Made by a program: the position numbers and the translations under genes
DNA from: Rhipidocladum racemiflorum
Taxonomy: Eukaryota; Streptophyta; Magnoliopsida; Poales; Poaceae
DNA: 64,000 nucleotides
Direction: 5' to 3'
NCBI GenBank assembly: GCA_036346355.1
Contig: CM070580.1
Coordinates: forward strand, 27,075,374-27,139,373
In this document: piece by piece, positions 11,692 to 22,277 of the stretch
Numbering within the stretch: the first letter of the stretch is position 1
How the letters are laid out: every line of letters begins with the position of its first letter
Notes under the pieces: model-generated
Databases searched by the model: none
Told to the model about the DNA's origin: nothing
The model's input: the letters and a program-made list of their open reading frames with translations, nothing else

Positions 11692-11995
11692 CCCGGCGCG
11701 AGGCTGCGATTCCCCGGAGCGGAGGAACGGGTGGGCTTTGGCCCGACCAAGCGTTCGTAGGCTCCTACCCGGCGCGAGGCTGCGGGTCTCCGGAGCGAGG
11801 GAACGGGTGGGCTTTGGCCCGACCAAGCGTTCGTAGGCTCCTACCCGGCGCGAGGCTGCGGGTCTCCGGAGCGAGGGAACGGGTGGGCTTTGGCCCGACC
11901 AAGCGTTCGTAGGCTCCTACCCGGCGCGAGGCTGCGGGTCTCCGGAGCGAGGGAACGGGTGGGCTTTGGCCCGACCAAGCGTTCGTAGGCTCCTA
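11692..11995. repeat. Tandem array, four copies of a 76-bp unit
   Basis: The unit contains GGCGCGAGGCTGCG, GGAACGGGTGGGCTTTGGCC and CCAAGCGTTCGTAGGC. Copies begin 76 bases apart. Copies 2 to 4 appear identical; copy 1 differs at several positions (GATTCCCC instead of GGGTCTCC). The array lies between the small antisense ORF and the pol stop of element A. Tandem repeats in this 3' region are typical of the Tat lineage and can seed satellite DNA. Confidence 0.95.
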
Positions 11996-12094
11996 AGTGA
12001 CGTCAGCCGAAACCTTTGCTTGAGGGGGACTTTTTCTTCTTTATTGACGGAGACACAGTTTCGTACACACGCACACACATTACGTAAAGAGTAA

Positions 12095-14468
12095 CTACGG
12101 GTAGAACCTTTTCAGAGCGTCCGTATTCCAAGTTCTTGGCACCTCCTTGCCTTGCAGCGTAACGAGCTTATGCGCCCCTTTTGTCGTGGATTCTTGGATG
12201 ATATATGGTCCTTCCCACGTTGTTTCCAGCTTGGCAAAGGCTGGTGCCGCTTTCTTTAGCACCATGTCTCCGGGGGCTAGGCTCCGCTTCTGGACCTTCT
12301 TGTTGAAACTCCGGGTTGAGGCTTTCGCGTATGCTTGTATGGTGTTCAGGGCTTGAAGTTTCTGTTCTTCCCTCAAGTCGCAAGTATCCTCTATATCTTC
12401 TTGTGCTGGAGCTTTAATCACGCGGAGCGATCTGGCTTGTATCTCGCTGGGAAACGGCTTCTTCTCCAAATACGAGTCGAAATGGAGAGAATTTCGTCGC
12501 CCGCGAGGTCGATGTCCGAAGGGCCCATAAAACATTGGGGAGCTCGTCCGGCCACGAACCCTTGGCCGAATCGTGGAGTCTTTTTTTAATGCCGTCGAGG
12601 ATCAACCCATTTGCTCTTTCAACAGCCCGTTCATTTGTGGATGTCCGATCAAGCAAACAGATTTCTACCCGATACCCTCGCAATACTCTTTGAACCTCCG
12701 GAGTCGAATTGAGACCCGTTGTCGGTGACGATCCGAAAAGGGACCCGTGCACTGCATATGATTGTTTTCCACGAAATTTTCTTGTCGCCTCGGTAGTGAT
12801 CTTCGACACCGGCTCCGCTTCGATCCACCTAGAGAAATAGTCAATCGCGACGATCACGAACTGGAGACTCGCTCGAGCTTTGGGCAATGCTCCCACTATG
12901 TCCATTCCCCACTTGGCGAAGGGCCAGATTGGCGGTATCGGGTGCAACTCGCTGGGGGGTGCCTTCTTCTGCCTCGACATCCACTGGCATACGTGGCAAT
13001 GCCGGACCACCTCTTCCGCGTCTTTTAACGCCGAAGGCCAATAAAATCCCATCCGGAAGACCTTTCCAGCGAGGCTTCTGGGGGCTTGGTGTGCTCCACA
13101 GGTCCCCTGGTGCGCCTCTTGTAGGGCTTGTATCCCCTCTTCGCGTGAAATGCAACGAAGCCATGGAGCGCAGAGTCCGTTACGGAAAAGCAACCCCTCT
13201 ATTATGGCATATTTCTTTGCTCGCCTTTCCACACGCCTTGAAGATGCCTCGTCATGAGGTAGCTTCCCTGTAAGAAGGTAATCATACACTTCGCTTCTCC
13301 AGTCCTCGACCCTCGTTCTGGTGACTACATTCACATGCGAAGAAATTGAGGCGGCTTGGAGTTCCTCGAAGAAAATCGTGGGTGGTATGGTCCCTCTGTT
13401 CGCAGCGATCTTTGCCAATTCATCTGCTCTTGTATTCTGGGCTCTTGGAATAGCGAGGACAGTGAACCCCTCGAAGCCTTTTTCTAGTGCGCGAACTGCT
13501 TCCACATACTTTTGGAGTTGCTCGTCCTTTACCTGATATTCTTTGGAGATTTGTCCTTGGACCAATTTTGAGTCAGTCTGCAAGATGGCTCTTCTTGCCC
13601 CCATGGTTTTTGCCTTTCGTAGCCCGACAGAATGCTTCATACTCCGCCATGTTGTTAGTCGAGGGAAATCAAGTCTTGCCGCGAACTCGGCCCGACTCCC
13701 CGGGGCTTTCACGATCGCTGCAATCCCAGCTCCCTTTACTCCCCATGATCCATCCGAATTGATGGTCCATACCGTCGGAATCCTCCCCTCTTCGAAGGTC
13801 GGAGACGTCCATTCTACCACGAAGTCGGCCAAAACTTGACTCTTGATGGCAGTACGTGGGATTATCCCCAACTCAAAAGATGCTAGTTCGACCGCCCATT
13901 TGCTGATGCGCCCCGTGCTCTCCCTATTGGTCAACATCGAGCCGAGGGGATATGCCGTTGGTACTTTGATGCGGTTGGCTTGGAAATAATGGCGGAGCTT
14001 CCGGGATGCCATTAGCAACGCGTACATCAACTTCTCCATTTCCGTGTATCGCAACCTCGCTCCCTGCAGCGCCTCAGAGACGAAGTATATTGGTTGTTGC
14101 TTTGCGCCTTGCGGTTGCACCGATCTTCGACCGGTGAGGGGCTTGCTGCCAAATACAATAAAGCTCCTCGCCTTGCTTCGGGCCGTAGGGTTGGCACTTC
14201 CATAAGACTTTGCTTCAATTTGTCGGCGGTGGCATTCCTCTGTCCAGCGAAGGTGCCGTGTCGCAGTTGCTTTGAAGATGGGTAGACTACGCTCCGCGGA
14301 CTTAGGGAGGAAGCGGTTGAGGGCGGCAAGCCTTCTGCTAAGCGTTGTACCTCTTTCACATTCTGGCGGGGCCATGTCTTGGATAGCTCTTATCTTCTCG
14401 GGGTTCGCCGATGCCTCGTTGTGACACCAGGAATCCCAGCAATTTTCCGCATCTACTCGAAGACGCAC
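12095..14468 (-). pseudogene. Element A pol: RNase H and integrase
   Basis: Two overlapping minus-strand frames (14468-12414 and 12535-12095) cover the end of RT, RNase H and integrase. RNase H has SDGSWG and TDSKLV, but the segment that should carry the catalytic Glu reads TTWRSMKHS, so a local frameshift or change is likely. Integrase shows the zinc-finger histidines in HQGTCGAHQAPRSL and cysteines in CHVCQW. The first catalytic Asp is in KWGMDIVGALPK and the Glu in AVERANG. The region of the second Asp is scrambled by frameshift (SSPTTGLNS). The C-terminal tail with GDMVLKK and LKRFYP ends at 12095. The breaks mean no intact integrase is encoded. Confidence 0.85.
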
Positions 14469-15049
14469 TTGTTCGGGTTGAGCTTCATCCTCTCGGCTCT
14501 TAGGCTGTTGAAAGTCTCCACGAGATCGGTTAAATGGTCTTCCTTCTTCTCGCTTTTAACGATGATATCATCGGCGTAAGCTTCCACGTTCTTTCCTAAT
14601 TGGTCCGCGAAAACCTTGGCGATAAGGCGTGCGAAGGTAGCACCTGCATTTTTAAGACCAAACGGCATCCGAATAAAACAATAAGTGCCAAAGGGGTGAT
14701 GAACGCCGTCTTGTCCTCGTCCTCCTTCCGCATGTAAATTTGGTGATACCTGAATAAGCATCAAGGAAGCTCATCCTTTCTCGACCGGAGGTTGAGTCAA
14801 CGAGTTGATCGATGCGGGGAGGAAGTCATCTTTAGGGCACGCCTTGTTGAGGTCGGTGAAATCGATACACATCCTCCAAGCCCCCGCTTTTTTGACCAGG
14901 ACCACATTGGCCAACCAATCCGTATGGATCGCCTCCCGTCTGATTCTCGCTTGGAGGAGCTTCACCACCTCTGCCTTGGCCGCAGCTTGCCTCTCGGTGG
15001 AAAGCTTAGAGCTTCGCTTCTTTGGTTTGACACTCTCGCTGGTTGCCAA
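14453..15049 (-). pseudogene. Element A pol: reverse transcriptase
   Basis: Two minus-strand frames hold the RT. The N-terminal part (15049-14771) has HTDWLANVVLVKKAGAWRMC and DLNKACPKDDFL. The second part (14764-14453) has FGTYCFIRMPFGLKNAGATF and the catalytic motif YADDIIVKS. The fingers-palm segment between them is frameshifted where the motif LDAYSGYHQI is expected. RT copies element RNA into cDNA. The active-site aspartates are present, so the domain was functional until recently. Confidence 0.85.
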
Positions 15050-15217
15050 GGCGTGCTCGACGGTTTCCTTTTAACCCGGAAGGTCCTCCGGTCCCCACGC
15101 GAATCTTGTCTCGTATTCCTGGAGAAGCTGCATTAAGTATTTTTCTTATTTGGGGGTGAGGGTGGCGCCGAGAGTTATAATCCTCTCTCCTCTGGGTGGA
15201 GGGGCACTCGTCTTGTT

Positions 15218-15748
15218 TCACCACTGGGGTTGCGGTTTGAGAGCCATTTCCCACGAGGCATTGTCGTTAGGTCCTGCTCGGTGAATGCGAACATACCTAA
15301 CCCGCGAAGGATTTTCCATGTCTATTTTCCTGGCGAGGGCTTGGTCTCCTTTGACCGTGATAACGCCACTTCCCGACGGGATCTTCATACATAGGAATCC
15401 GTGGTGGATAACTGCCGCCATGGCCGTCAATGATCCCCGACCGAGGATGGCGTTATATTGGAAGGGTATATCCACTACGTCGAATGTGACTATGTTGGAT
15501 ATCTGACTCTGTGGCGTCGCGAAGGTGACCTCCAGCCCCACTTGTCCAAGGGTGTTAACTGCGTGGCCCCCAAAGCCCACCAATGGTACCTCCGACTTCT
15601 TCAGTCGATCGCGAGGTATCATCATTTGTCGAAAAGCCTCCGCCGAGAGAATGTCCGCAGCACTTCCCCCGTCAATCAACACTCGACGAACTTCGCACTC
15701 GGCGATGATTGCCGTTACGACCAGAGAGTCTTGATGTGGGAAATGCAC
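15218..15748 (-). CDS. Element A pol: aspartic protease
   Basis: This is an uninterrupted minus-strand frame. The retropepsin active site reads VLIDGGSAADILSAEAF, with the D-G pair in place of the usual D-T/S-G that is normal for Tat-type proteases. The downstream YNAILGRGSL motif is the second conserved landmark of the fold. The protease would cut the gag-pol polyprotein. It lies between gag (15922-16990) and RT, as expected for Ty3/gypsy, in a frame apart from both. Confidence 0.85.
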   Translation of the reverse strand: MHFPHQDSLVVTAIIAECEVRRVLIDGGSAADILSAEAFRQMMIPRDRLKKSEVPLVGFGGHAVNTLGQVGLEVTFATPQSQISNIVTFDVVDIPFQYNAILGRGSLTAMAAVIHHGFLCMKIPSGSGVITVKGDQALARKIDMENPSRVRYVRIHRAGPNDNASWEMALKPQPQW

Positions 15749-15921
15749 TCCCGCTGCGTCTTCTTGCGTAAAAGTGATTGGTTCAAATTCCTTCGGGGCG
15801 GGGCCGACGGGGCTGAGTCCTACGTGGTTAATTTGCCTTGCGTAAGCCTTCCTTTGCCTTTTCGACGAGAGGTGTGAGGATGACCCCCCGGCGATAACGT
15901 TAATTACGCGTCGGAGCTGAT

Positions 15922-16990
15922 TTACCCCCCCGGGAGGGGGAGGAGGAGGACGGTGCTCCGCTGGGGGCGATCTTGGCGGGGGTGAACACCCGCGTACCTT
16001 CGCTTTCTTTCGAAGCGACGATAGCCTTCAATTACCTTACAATGTGCGGTGTCGTGTGTGTTGTTGTCGCCATGATATTCACAGGTATACCCTTTTTGGC
16101 TTTGCTCCTCCCTGCTGTCCAAATGGATTCCTCCCTTTGGCCTCCCTCGCTCCATTGGTGAACTCCATTTTCTTTGTCCTCCAAACCTTCCTTGATTCGC
16201 CCGATTTTCCACATAGTGAATCCTCCTTCCCTTGTCTCTTCTGGTTGGTTCTGCGCGTCGTTCCTTCGCCGCGGCCCTCAGGGGAGGATCTCTCCTCCGG
16301 TCCCTCTTGCGTGGGCCCATCTCTTCTGTTTCTCGCAGCGGCCCACCCTCTCTCCGGAGATGATCTTCCTCTGCCCTGGCGTATTCCCTCATCTTTGCGA
16401 ATAGCTCTTCCACAGAGCGTACTTCCTTGCGTGCAAGTCTCTCCACCAACGGCCCCCTTCGTAACCCAAAACGCGCGGCGTTGATTATGGTTGTGTCGCT
16501 AACCCCTCGAACTTGGCATTTGACTCGAGAAAATCGCTGGAAATAGCTCTTTAGGGTTTCGCCTTCACGTTGTTTAATTGCAAACAGGTCGCTTTCCTCT
16601 TTAATCCCGTCAACGTTGCCTTGAAAATTGCCTTCAAGTTTCGCCCGGAGCTGCGGCCAGTTGGTGATAGAATTTGGCTCCAAGGAAGAATACCAGGATA
16701 AGGCTATCCTCCAATGCCAATAGCAATCCTTTGGCTTTGATATCGCCATCACCTCCTGGCTTCCATGGCCGTATCATAGACACGGAGAAATTCTCTTGGG
16801 TTGGTTTTGCCATCATACGGTTTCTTGTGGGGAGTTTGAAGCTTCTGGTGAGGGCCACCTTTTTGTTCAAGCCTGTGTGAGAGGGTTCAAATCGCTTTCC
16901 TCCCTTTCCGTTCTCATGTATGTTGGAGAAGATACCTCCCGGCTTGGGTGTAATCTTGAGATTCCTCACACCTCCATTCTTGTTGTTCAC
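15922..16990 (-). pseudogene. Element A gag core and zinc knuckle
   Basis: The minus-strand frame 16752-15922 holds the retrotransposon gag core. WYSSLEPNSITNWPQL and SYFQRFSRVKCQVRGV are the typical helices, followed by a basic stretch and a zinc-knuckle-like CEYHGDNNTHDTAHC. An overlapping frame (16990-16634) provides the upstream part, so one frameshift near 16.7 kb breaks the ORF. Gag forms the virus-like particle that packages element RNA in the cytoplasm. Confidence 0.8.
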
Positions 16991-17041
16991 AAGCGTTTTA
17001 CTTGACCATAAGCCTTTCGTTGGCCTCCATCGGCCTGCATG

Positions 17042-17416
17042 TTAGGGTCGATCGCCTCTTGACTCCCGGTCCCCCCTTCGAAGCCCCCTTTCCGCCCTTT
17101 TCCGACTTGGCGACGAGCTGGGGGGATTGAAGCCTCTGCTATGTCTCCTCCCATGGTCGAAGCGTGTACACCTGCAGTTGGGGGCGCCGTTTGAAGCGCT
17201 TGCGGCGCCCGTCGCCGGAGTTTGGGGAGGTGGCGCCCCTGGAGCTTCCCTTGTTGTTGCTGGGGCCAAAACGCGATCCTCCTCGTTTAGAAGTTGAAGT
17301 TGTCCGCGCGATTGACTTCTGGTGGATCGTCTGGATCCGCTCGCTCCAGCCGTCGCCGTTGCTCCCGTCGGCGGCGTCTCCTTAGACGCTGCCTCTGCTT
17401 TCTTCTTTGGTGGCAT
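17042..17416 (-). CDS. Element A gag N-terminus
   Basis: From the ATG at 17416 the peptide begins MPPKKKAEAA and is rich in Ala, Pro, Ser and Arg. An in-frame upstream ATG at 17461 is also possible. It starts only about 60 bases after the primer-binding site, so it is the first coding part of the element. Low-complexity basic N-termini are usual in Tat-type gag. It runs out of frame before the gag core, so it is listed separately. Confidence 0.65.
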   Translation of the reverse strand: MPPKKKAEAASKETPPTGATATAGASGSRRSTRSQSRGQLQLLNEEDRVLAPATTREAPGAPPPQTPATGAASASNGAPNCRCTRFDHGRRHSRGFNPPSSSPSRKRAERGLRRGDRESRGDRP

Positions 17417-17471
17417 GGTTTTTTGGAAATCGTGTTCGTCGTCTAGACTGGTGAGCTTCACGTTCTTCCGC

Positions 17472-17490
17472 TCCCCACGGACGGCGCCGG
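17472..17490 (-). other. Primer-binding site of element A
   Basis: Directly after the 5' LTR end on the minus strand the sequence reads CCGGCGCCGTCCGTGGGGA. It resembles the tRNA-complementary primer-binding sites of Tat-type elements (core GGCGCCGT...GGGGA). The exact primer tRNA cannot be named with certainty. Confidence 0.75.
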
Positions 17491-17873
17491 TGTTGTGGTT
17501 ATGACCACCTGGGTGTGTGTTTTTTGTGGGCTCTTTCCTCTCTTTTTATAGGAGGGGAACATGGGGGAACCATCCCTTCGTGCGCGTCCCATTTTACTCT
17601 TCCCGACCGGTCCCGACAGGATCTTGTCGTTTTCTTCTTCTCTTTTTGCAGGGTGTCAGATTTATTTAATGGTGTTGTCGGGTGTGTCTTTGTGGACTGC
17701 GAGGGTGCGTTCCTCCGTTGCCTTTGCCGCTACCTTGCTTCGCTCCGCATTGTAGGTTCGGCCGAAGCAATGCCTCGTTTGCTCAACTCTGCCTCGGATA
17801 AAACATGGGCCGTGCTTCGTTCACCCGATGGCTCGGGATATGATGGGCTGGACTTTGTAACTGAGCCACTACA
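17491..17873 (-). repeat. 5' LTR of element A with TATA box
   Basis: This 383-bp LTR matches 6852-7234. On the minus strand a TATA box (CCTATAAAAAGAGAGG, about 17540-17555) lies roughly 50 bases before the LTR end. Transcription would start near 17515, giving a short R-U5. It is followed by the primer-binding site and, on the outer side, by CCAGG (17874-17878). Confidence 0.95.
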
Positions 17874-17886
17874 CCAGGGTGTTACA

Positions 17887-18246
17887 GTATCATTACTAGC
17901 CCCCAACAGTTTGTGTACTGATCAACATCGTGATTGGAAGACAAACGGTTTGTTATGGAGTACCGACCAGGTCACTCTTCACTTTATACTTAGTATTAAC
18001 TGGCAGCAAGTCGGAGATGAAGTCAGTCTAATGATTTTCAATGCAATAAGTACTAGCTTACATGAAAATGCTCTATTAGAAGTCATCTCACAACCCGACC
18101 AGCAACCTTGTATTTTGCTTAGGGAATTTGATCAGATAAAATTTTCATGATTACTTAGAATTAAAGCAAAACAAGAAATAGTTTGAATATAACACAAAAG
18201 AGATGTAATGTACATAAAGTGAACTTAATACATAAATATAAAAAAA
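17887..18246. other. 3' region of element B after pol, with antisense ORF
   Basis: The segment begins with the GTATC target duplication of solo LTR 1 and runs to the pol stop of B at 18247. A plus-strand frame ends at 18150 with the residues QPCILLREFDQIKFS. It is open into the adjoining LTR only by chance, so its true start is unclear. Together with 4330-4676 it forms about 0.7 kb of 3' sequence where Tat elements often carry antisense ORFs. No domain is recognised. Confidence 0.4.
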
Positions 18247-19895
18247 TTACACATAAAACCTGTGAAGATGTATTGAAAGTATTCGACCATCTTCCATAGC
18301 AAGCCGAACAGAACCAGATCGAGTGACGGATACCACAGTAATGGGACCTTCCTATTTGGAAGATAACTTGTTCAAGTTAGACTGGTTTTGGATACGTCTT
18401 AACACCAAGTCTCCCACATTAAGTGTTCGTGGTTGAACTTTTTTTGTTGTTGTATCTTTTTAAACCTTGTATGTAGGCTATTGACTTGATAGGTGCTCGG
18501 TCTCGCTTTTATTCAAGGAGATTGATGTCATTTTCTCCTTGACTATCTTGATCGACCTGTTCAAAAAGAGTAGTTCATGTAGAACATGTGTAATTTTGCT
18601 GGGCAGTACAGCTTCTACTCCGTAGACCAATGAGAAAGGTGTTTCTCCTGTTGCTCTACTGGTCATTTTGCGTGTAGTCCAAAGCACTGAGTAGAGGTCA
18701 TCCACCCAAGCCCCCGAGTGTGATGTCAAACGATCAAACAATGATTTGTTTATGCCTTGCATGTTTTGGCCATTAGCGCGTTCTACTACTCCATTGCTTT
18801 GTGAATGAGCAATAGAAGCGAAGCAAATTTTTGTGCCAATTTCTTCACAATAATCTTGAAACAAACCACTAACGAATTGTGATCCATTATTAATAATTAA
18901 TTTGCTAGAAACTCTAAATCTAGTGACTATATTCTTCACAAAGAATTTCTTTGCTCCTTGTGCTGTAATTTAAACTACGGGTCCATCTTCTATCCATTTT
19001 GTGAATGTATCAATAGCAACAAATAAGAATTTAAATCCATTAATTGCTTTTGGTACTGGACCTACTATATCAATGCCCTATGTCAAAAATGGCCATGACA
19101 ATGATATGGTTTGCGGTTGATTAGTAGGTTGATGTACTTGTAGAGCATGAAATTGACATTGTCCGCATGTCTTTACAAGGTGCATAGCATCTTGTAGAGC
19201 AGTAGACCAGTAGAACCCTTGTCGGAATGCTTTCCTGACCAACGTTCTATATGAAGCATGTGCTCCACATAAGCCCCAGATATTTCATGGAGTAATACTA
19301 TCCCTTGTTCTTGGGATATGCATTTCATCATAACTCCATGTGTTCTCTTCCTGTATAGGGTATTGTTGAATAATTTGTATATTGATGACTGTCGAATTAA
19401 TCTATTTTTTTCATGTATATCCTCGGGCGGTGTCCCATGTTCTAGATAGGTTTTAAATGGTTTAGCCTAGTTTGTATCTTGCTTAAGGACTCCGACCTCA
19501 TTATTGGTCGGGGACAATTCTATGGGAGTTTCTATAGAAGGTTTAGACAAATATTCAAGAAACACACCTGTTGAAACAGGTGATCGTGAGGAACCCAGTT
19601 TGGATAACTGGTCCGCTAAGAGATTATCTTTTTATGGAATATATTGGACTTCGAAGTTAATGAAGTATTTTTTTTCAATTTTCTCACTTCTTAGTGAGAT
19701 ATTACATCATCAGACATCCTCTATTCCTTGCTAACCTGGTTTATGACTAAGTGCGAATCACCTTTTGCTAAAAGCTGACGGACTTCAATGGATTTGGCTG
19801 CTCAAAGCCCGGCTAGAAAATTTTCATACTCTGCTACATTATTGGTAGTAAGAAATTGTATCTGGATTACGTATTGTAACCGGTCACCCTAAGGC
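18247..19895 (-). pseudogene. Element B pol: RNase H and integrase remnant
   Basis: Reading the minus strand downward, RNase H residues (TTNNVAEYENFLAG and AKGDSHLVINQVSKE) lie at 19895-19740. Integrase follows: CGQCQFHALQ from the zinc finger, GIDIVGPVPKAINGF with the first catalytic Asp, IINNGSQFVSG where the second Asp has become Asn, and NGVVERANG with the Glu. The C-terminal part (LNVGDLVLRR, then EDGRILSIHLHRFYV) ends at the stop at 18247. The longest intact frame is 18939-18478. Several stops show long decay. The beginning of RNase H is missing at the solo LTR 2 junction. Confidence 0.85.
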
Positions 19896-19900
19896 GTAAC

Positions 19901-22272
19901 TGTGATATTACGAAATGAATTTCGTCGTATTTTTGTGAAATCGAAGGTTTTGGGCCGTTCCGGGAGGGTTTGGGCCTTCCCGGGAGGATTTGAGCTTAGG
20001 AGAGTTGAACTCTGGGCTTTAGTGGGGGGGTTTTGGGCCCATGAGGGAGGGGAAATTCTGCATATCTCAGCCCATGTGCCCCCAAACCCTAGCCTAGGCG
20101 CTAGCCCCTCCTCCTCTAGCCGCCCCTCCTACTTCCCCTCAACCCTAGCCGCCACCCTTCCCCTTCCCAACCGTGCGCCCTTCTCTCTCCACCTTACGCC
20201 TCCCCCTCCACCCCCTAGCCGGCCCTAGCAGGGATTCATCTCCTCCTTTGTTGCCACACCCTCCCTTTCCATTGATCTCTCCATTGGGAAGCTCCGCAAT
20301 CGAGAGGAACCGGCAGATTCAGCGTTTGGAGGGAGATCGAGGCCGGGAGGAGAAGGTTTTCGTTGTTCGAGTGTTTCTTCGAGGGAGGTAAGTGTTTGTA
20401 GACTCTTTTGTAGGGTTGTGGCGCTGGTTAGATGGGGGAGATTAGGGTTAAATTTGGTGTTTAGGTGCTGTGATTAGAATGATTTAGGGTGATTGCTACT
20501 CTGTCCTGCGTTCTGTCCTCGGACAGATTAGGTCATCGGTCTTCGAACACGAATTTTGCAATTTTAGAAGCGTTTTTTGGTTAGCCGGCTGTTACGAAAG
20601 TTGTAGGTAATTCAATTAAATTTAATTTGACACCAAGAATGTTAAATTCTGTTCAGCCGTTTAAAAGTTATGTTTGTTTTACCGAGCGATGTCCAATCTG
20701 TGATGTGATTGGGACAGATTGTGTTCAACTGTAGATTAGAGGATTTTAGAGGCCGATTCAGTTTTCACGAATGCTTAGGAAAAGGTGGGAAATTTCCTGA
20801 GGTTCGAGAAAATATACTCATTTATCTGATTTGGAGTTTTAGAACTCAAGATATGCTTGTTGGAAGCCTGCTGTCCTGTTGGACAGATTCTCTGTTTTTT
20901 GAGTTTTAGGAGTGGGTCTCGAAGTCGATGTAGTTGATAGTTCTTGTGTTGATTTGTGAGAATGTTTTGAGTGTATTGTACCTATGTGCAGGTGGTGTGA
21001 CCCCGGGAGTGCCTTGAACGTCTCGCCAATCCGTCATGCGTGGGTGAAGGCAAGTGTATTGTAATGTTTGAGACTTGAATGGCATTATGTTTTCGTTATG
21101 ATGCGAGTTAACCGTTGATATGTTTGATTGCCATGTTTGATTCTTGAATGAGATTAAGTGAATATGAATTGTTAGATAGTTATGCATTTGTTGAATTAAG
21201 AACGTTTGCAAAGTTTATTCATGCTTATGGTATATTGGTGAGTATGTAGTGACGATGAGAATGATAAAGTGATGATTGTGAGTAAAAGGATATTGTGCAT
21301 GAAACCTGAATGATGAAAGGTAAACAGTGTATTCCTTGCATTCATGGCATGAGGACTGGCCAGGACGGTGAGAAAGTCATAACTAATCCGGTAAGGTCGG
21401 TGAGAAAGTTATGACTAATCTGGAGCACCACTGAGAAAGGCCTACCTCGTAGTTCTATCCACAGTTGTGAATGGGAGCGAGTCAGTAAGAGTAGGCACCC
21501 TCCACGGGATGGAAGGGAAAGAGGGTGCACACCGATGGGTGTGCACTCGGCAATACCGGTATATGCTAAGCAAAGAGACATGTGCATTGCATTGCATTGC
21601 ATGAATGAAGTTGTTTTATGAGATGCTTATGATGTTTTATGAGATGCATATGAAGATGTTTTATGAAATGTTTATGACGATGTTATATGAGAGCATAAAT
21701 GAAGAAGTTTATGAGTTGATTCTCATGGTGTGTGAATGGCATAAGGTATGTATGTAAATTGTTATTTTTTTGTACCATTGCAATACACTTTGCTGAGTGA
21801 TGAACTCACGCTTATTGTTTTATGATGTTTTTAGGTACCATGAAACCGGCATGCGGGAAAGGGAGTTAGCGGCACATCTTCATGTAGCTTAATTCTCCTA
21901 GACAACTACACTCTATCATTCGTAGTTGATGATTAGTTTTATTGCGCTAAACTTCGATTATGCCATAATGTGTGCTTGGTCATATTGTTCACTTCGTTTT
22001 GGTTCATGAAACGTTTGAGTTTATAATCTGGACTTGAATTGATGCTATAGCTCCTGATATTCATGTTTTAGATGTCATCCGTTAAGTTATTGTGATATGA
22101 TATTATTATTGCTGCTTCAAATCATGAAAAAAAACAAAGGATATGCTGCCGAATTTTTTTTCATGTAAGCAATTTGTGTACTTGCTGAAATTTGTCCTTA
22201 ATTACGATATTTGGTTGCTCTTTCTACTCTGTTTGGTGACATTCTGGGCATACTAGGTGCCGGGGTGTTACA
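19901..22272 (-). mobile_element. Solo LTR 2 (TGTAACACCC family)
   Basis: The plus strand reads TGTGATATTACG to GGGTGTTACA, and GTAAC lies on both sides (19896-19900 and 22273-22277). The 2372-bp segment contains no gag or pol, so it is a solo LTR. It is collinear with solo LTR 1. Shared landmarks include GGTTTGGGCC repeats, a CCTCCTCC-rich head, GTGCAGGTGGTGTGA, GGTCGGTGAGAAAGTTATGAC and the final GGGCATACTAG. It interrupts the pol gene of element B between RT and RNase H. Confidence 0.9.
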
Positions 22273-22277
22273 GTAAC

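Larger units (their letters stand above)
6852..17873 (-). mobile_element. Element A: young complete Tat-type Ty3/gypsy retrotransposon
   Basis: Two 383-bp LTRs (6852-7234 and 17491-17873) that appear identical by reading bound 10.26 kb of internal DNA. CCAGG flanks both ends (6847-6851 and 17874-17878). Minus-strand gag, protease, RT, RNase H and integrase run from 17416 down to 12095. A plus-strand gene set runs from about 7490 to 11105. A 76-bp tandem array lies near the convergent ends. The element sits inside solo LTR 1. Identical LTRs imply recent insertion, yet pol is broken by several frameshifts. It was probably copied in trans, or some breaks are sequence errors. Confidence 0.95.
4677..17886 (-). 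mobile_element. Solo LTR 1 (TGTAACACCC family), split by element A
   Basis: On the minus strand this LTR starts TGTAACACCC and ends GTGTCACA, so the plus strand reads TGTGACACTACGG to GGTGTTACA. GTATC lies directly on both sides (4672-4676 and 17887-17891), a perfect 5-bp target duplication. Removing element A and one CCAGG copy leaves about 2183 bp and no internal coding region, so it is a solo LTR left by LTR-LTR recombination. It is collinear with solo LTR 2 from the proline-coding, GC-rich head to the shared tail GGGCATACTAG. The family looks like a long-LTR chromovirus, which is an inference. Confidence 0.9.
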
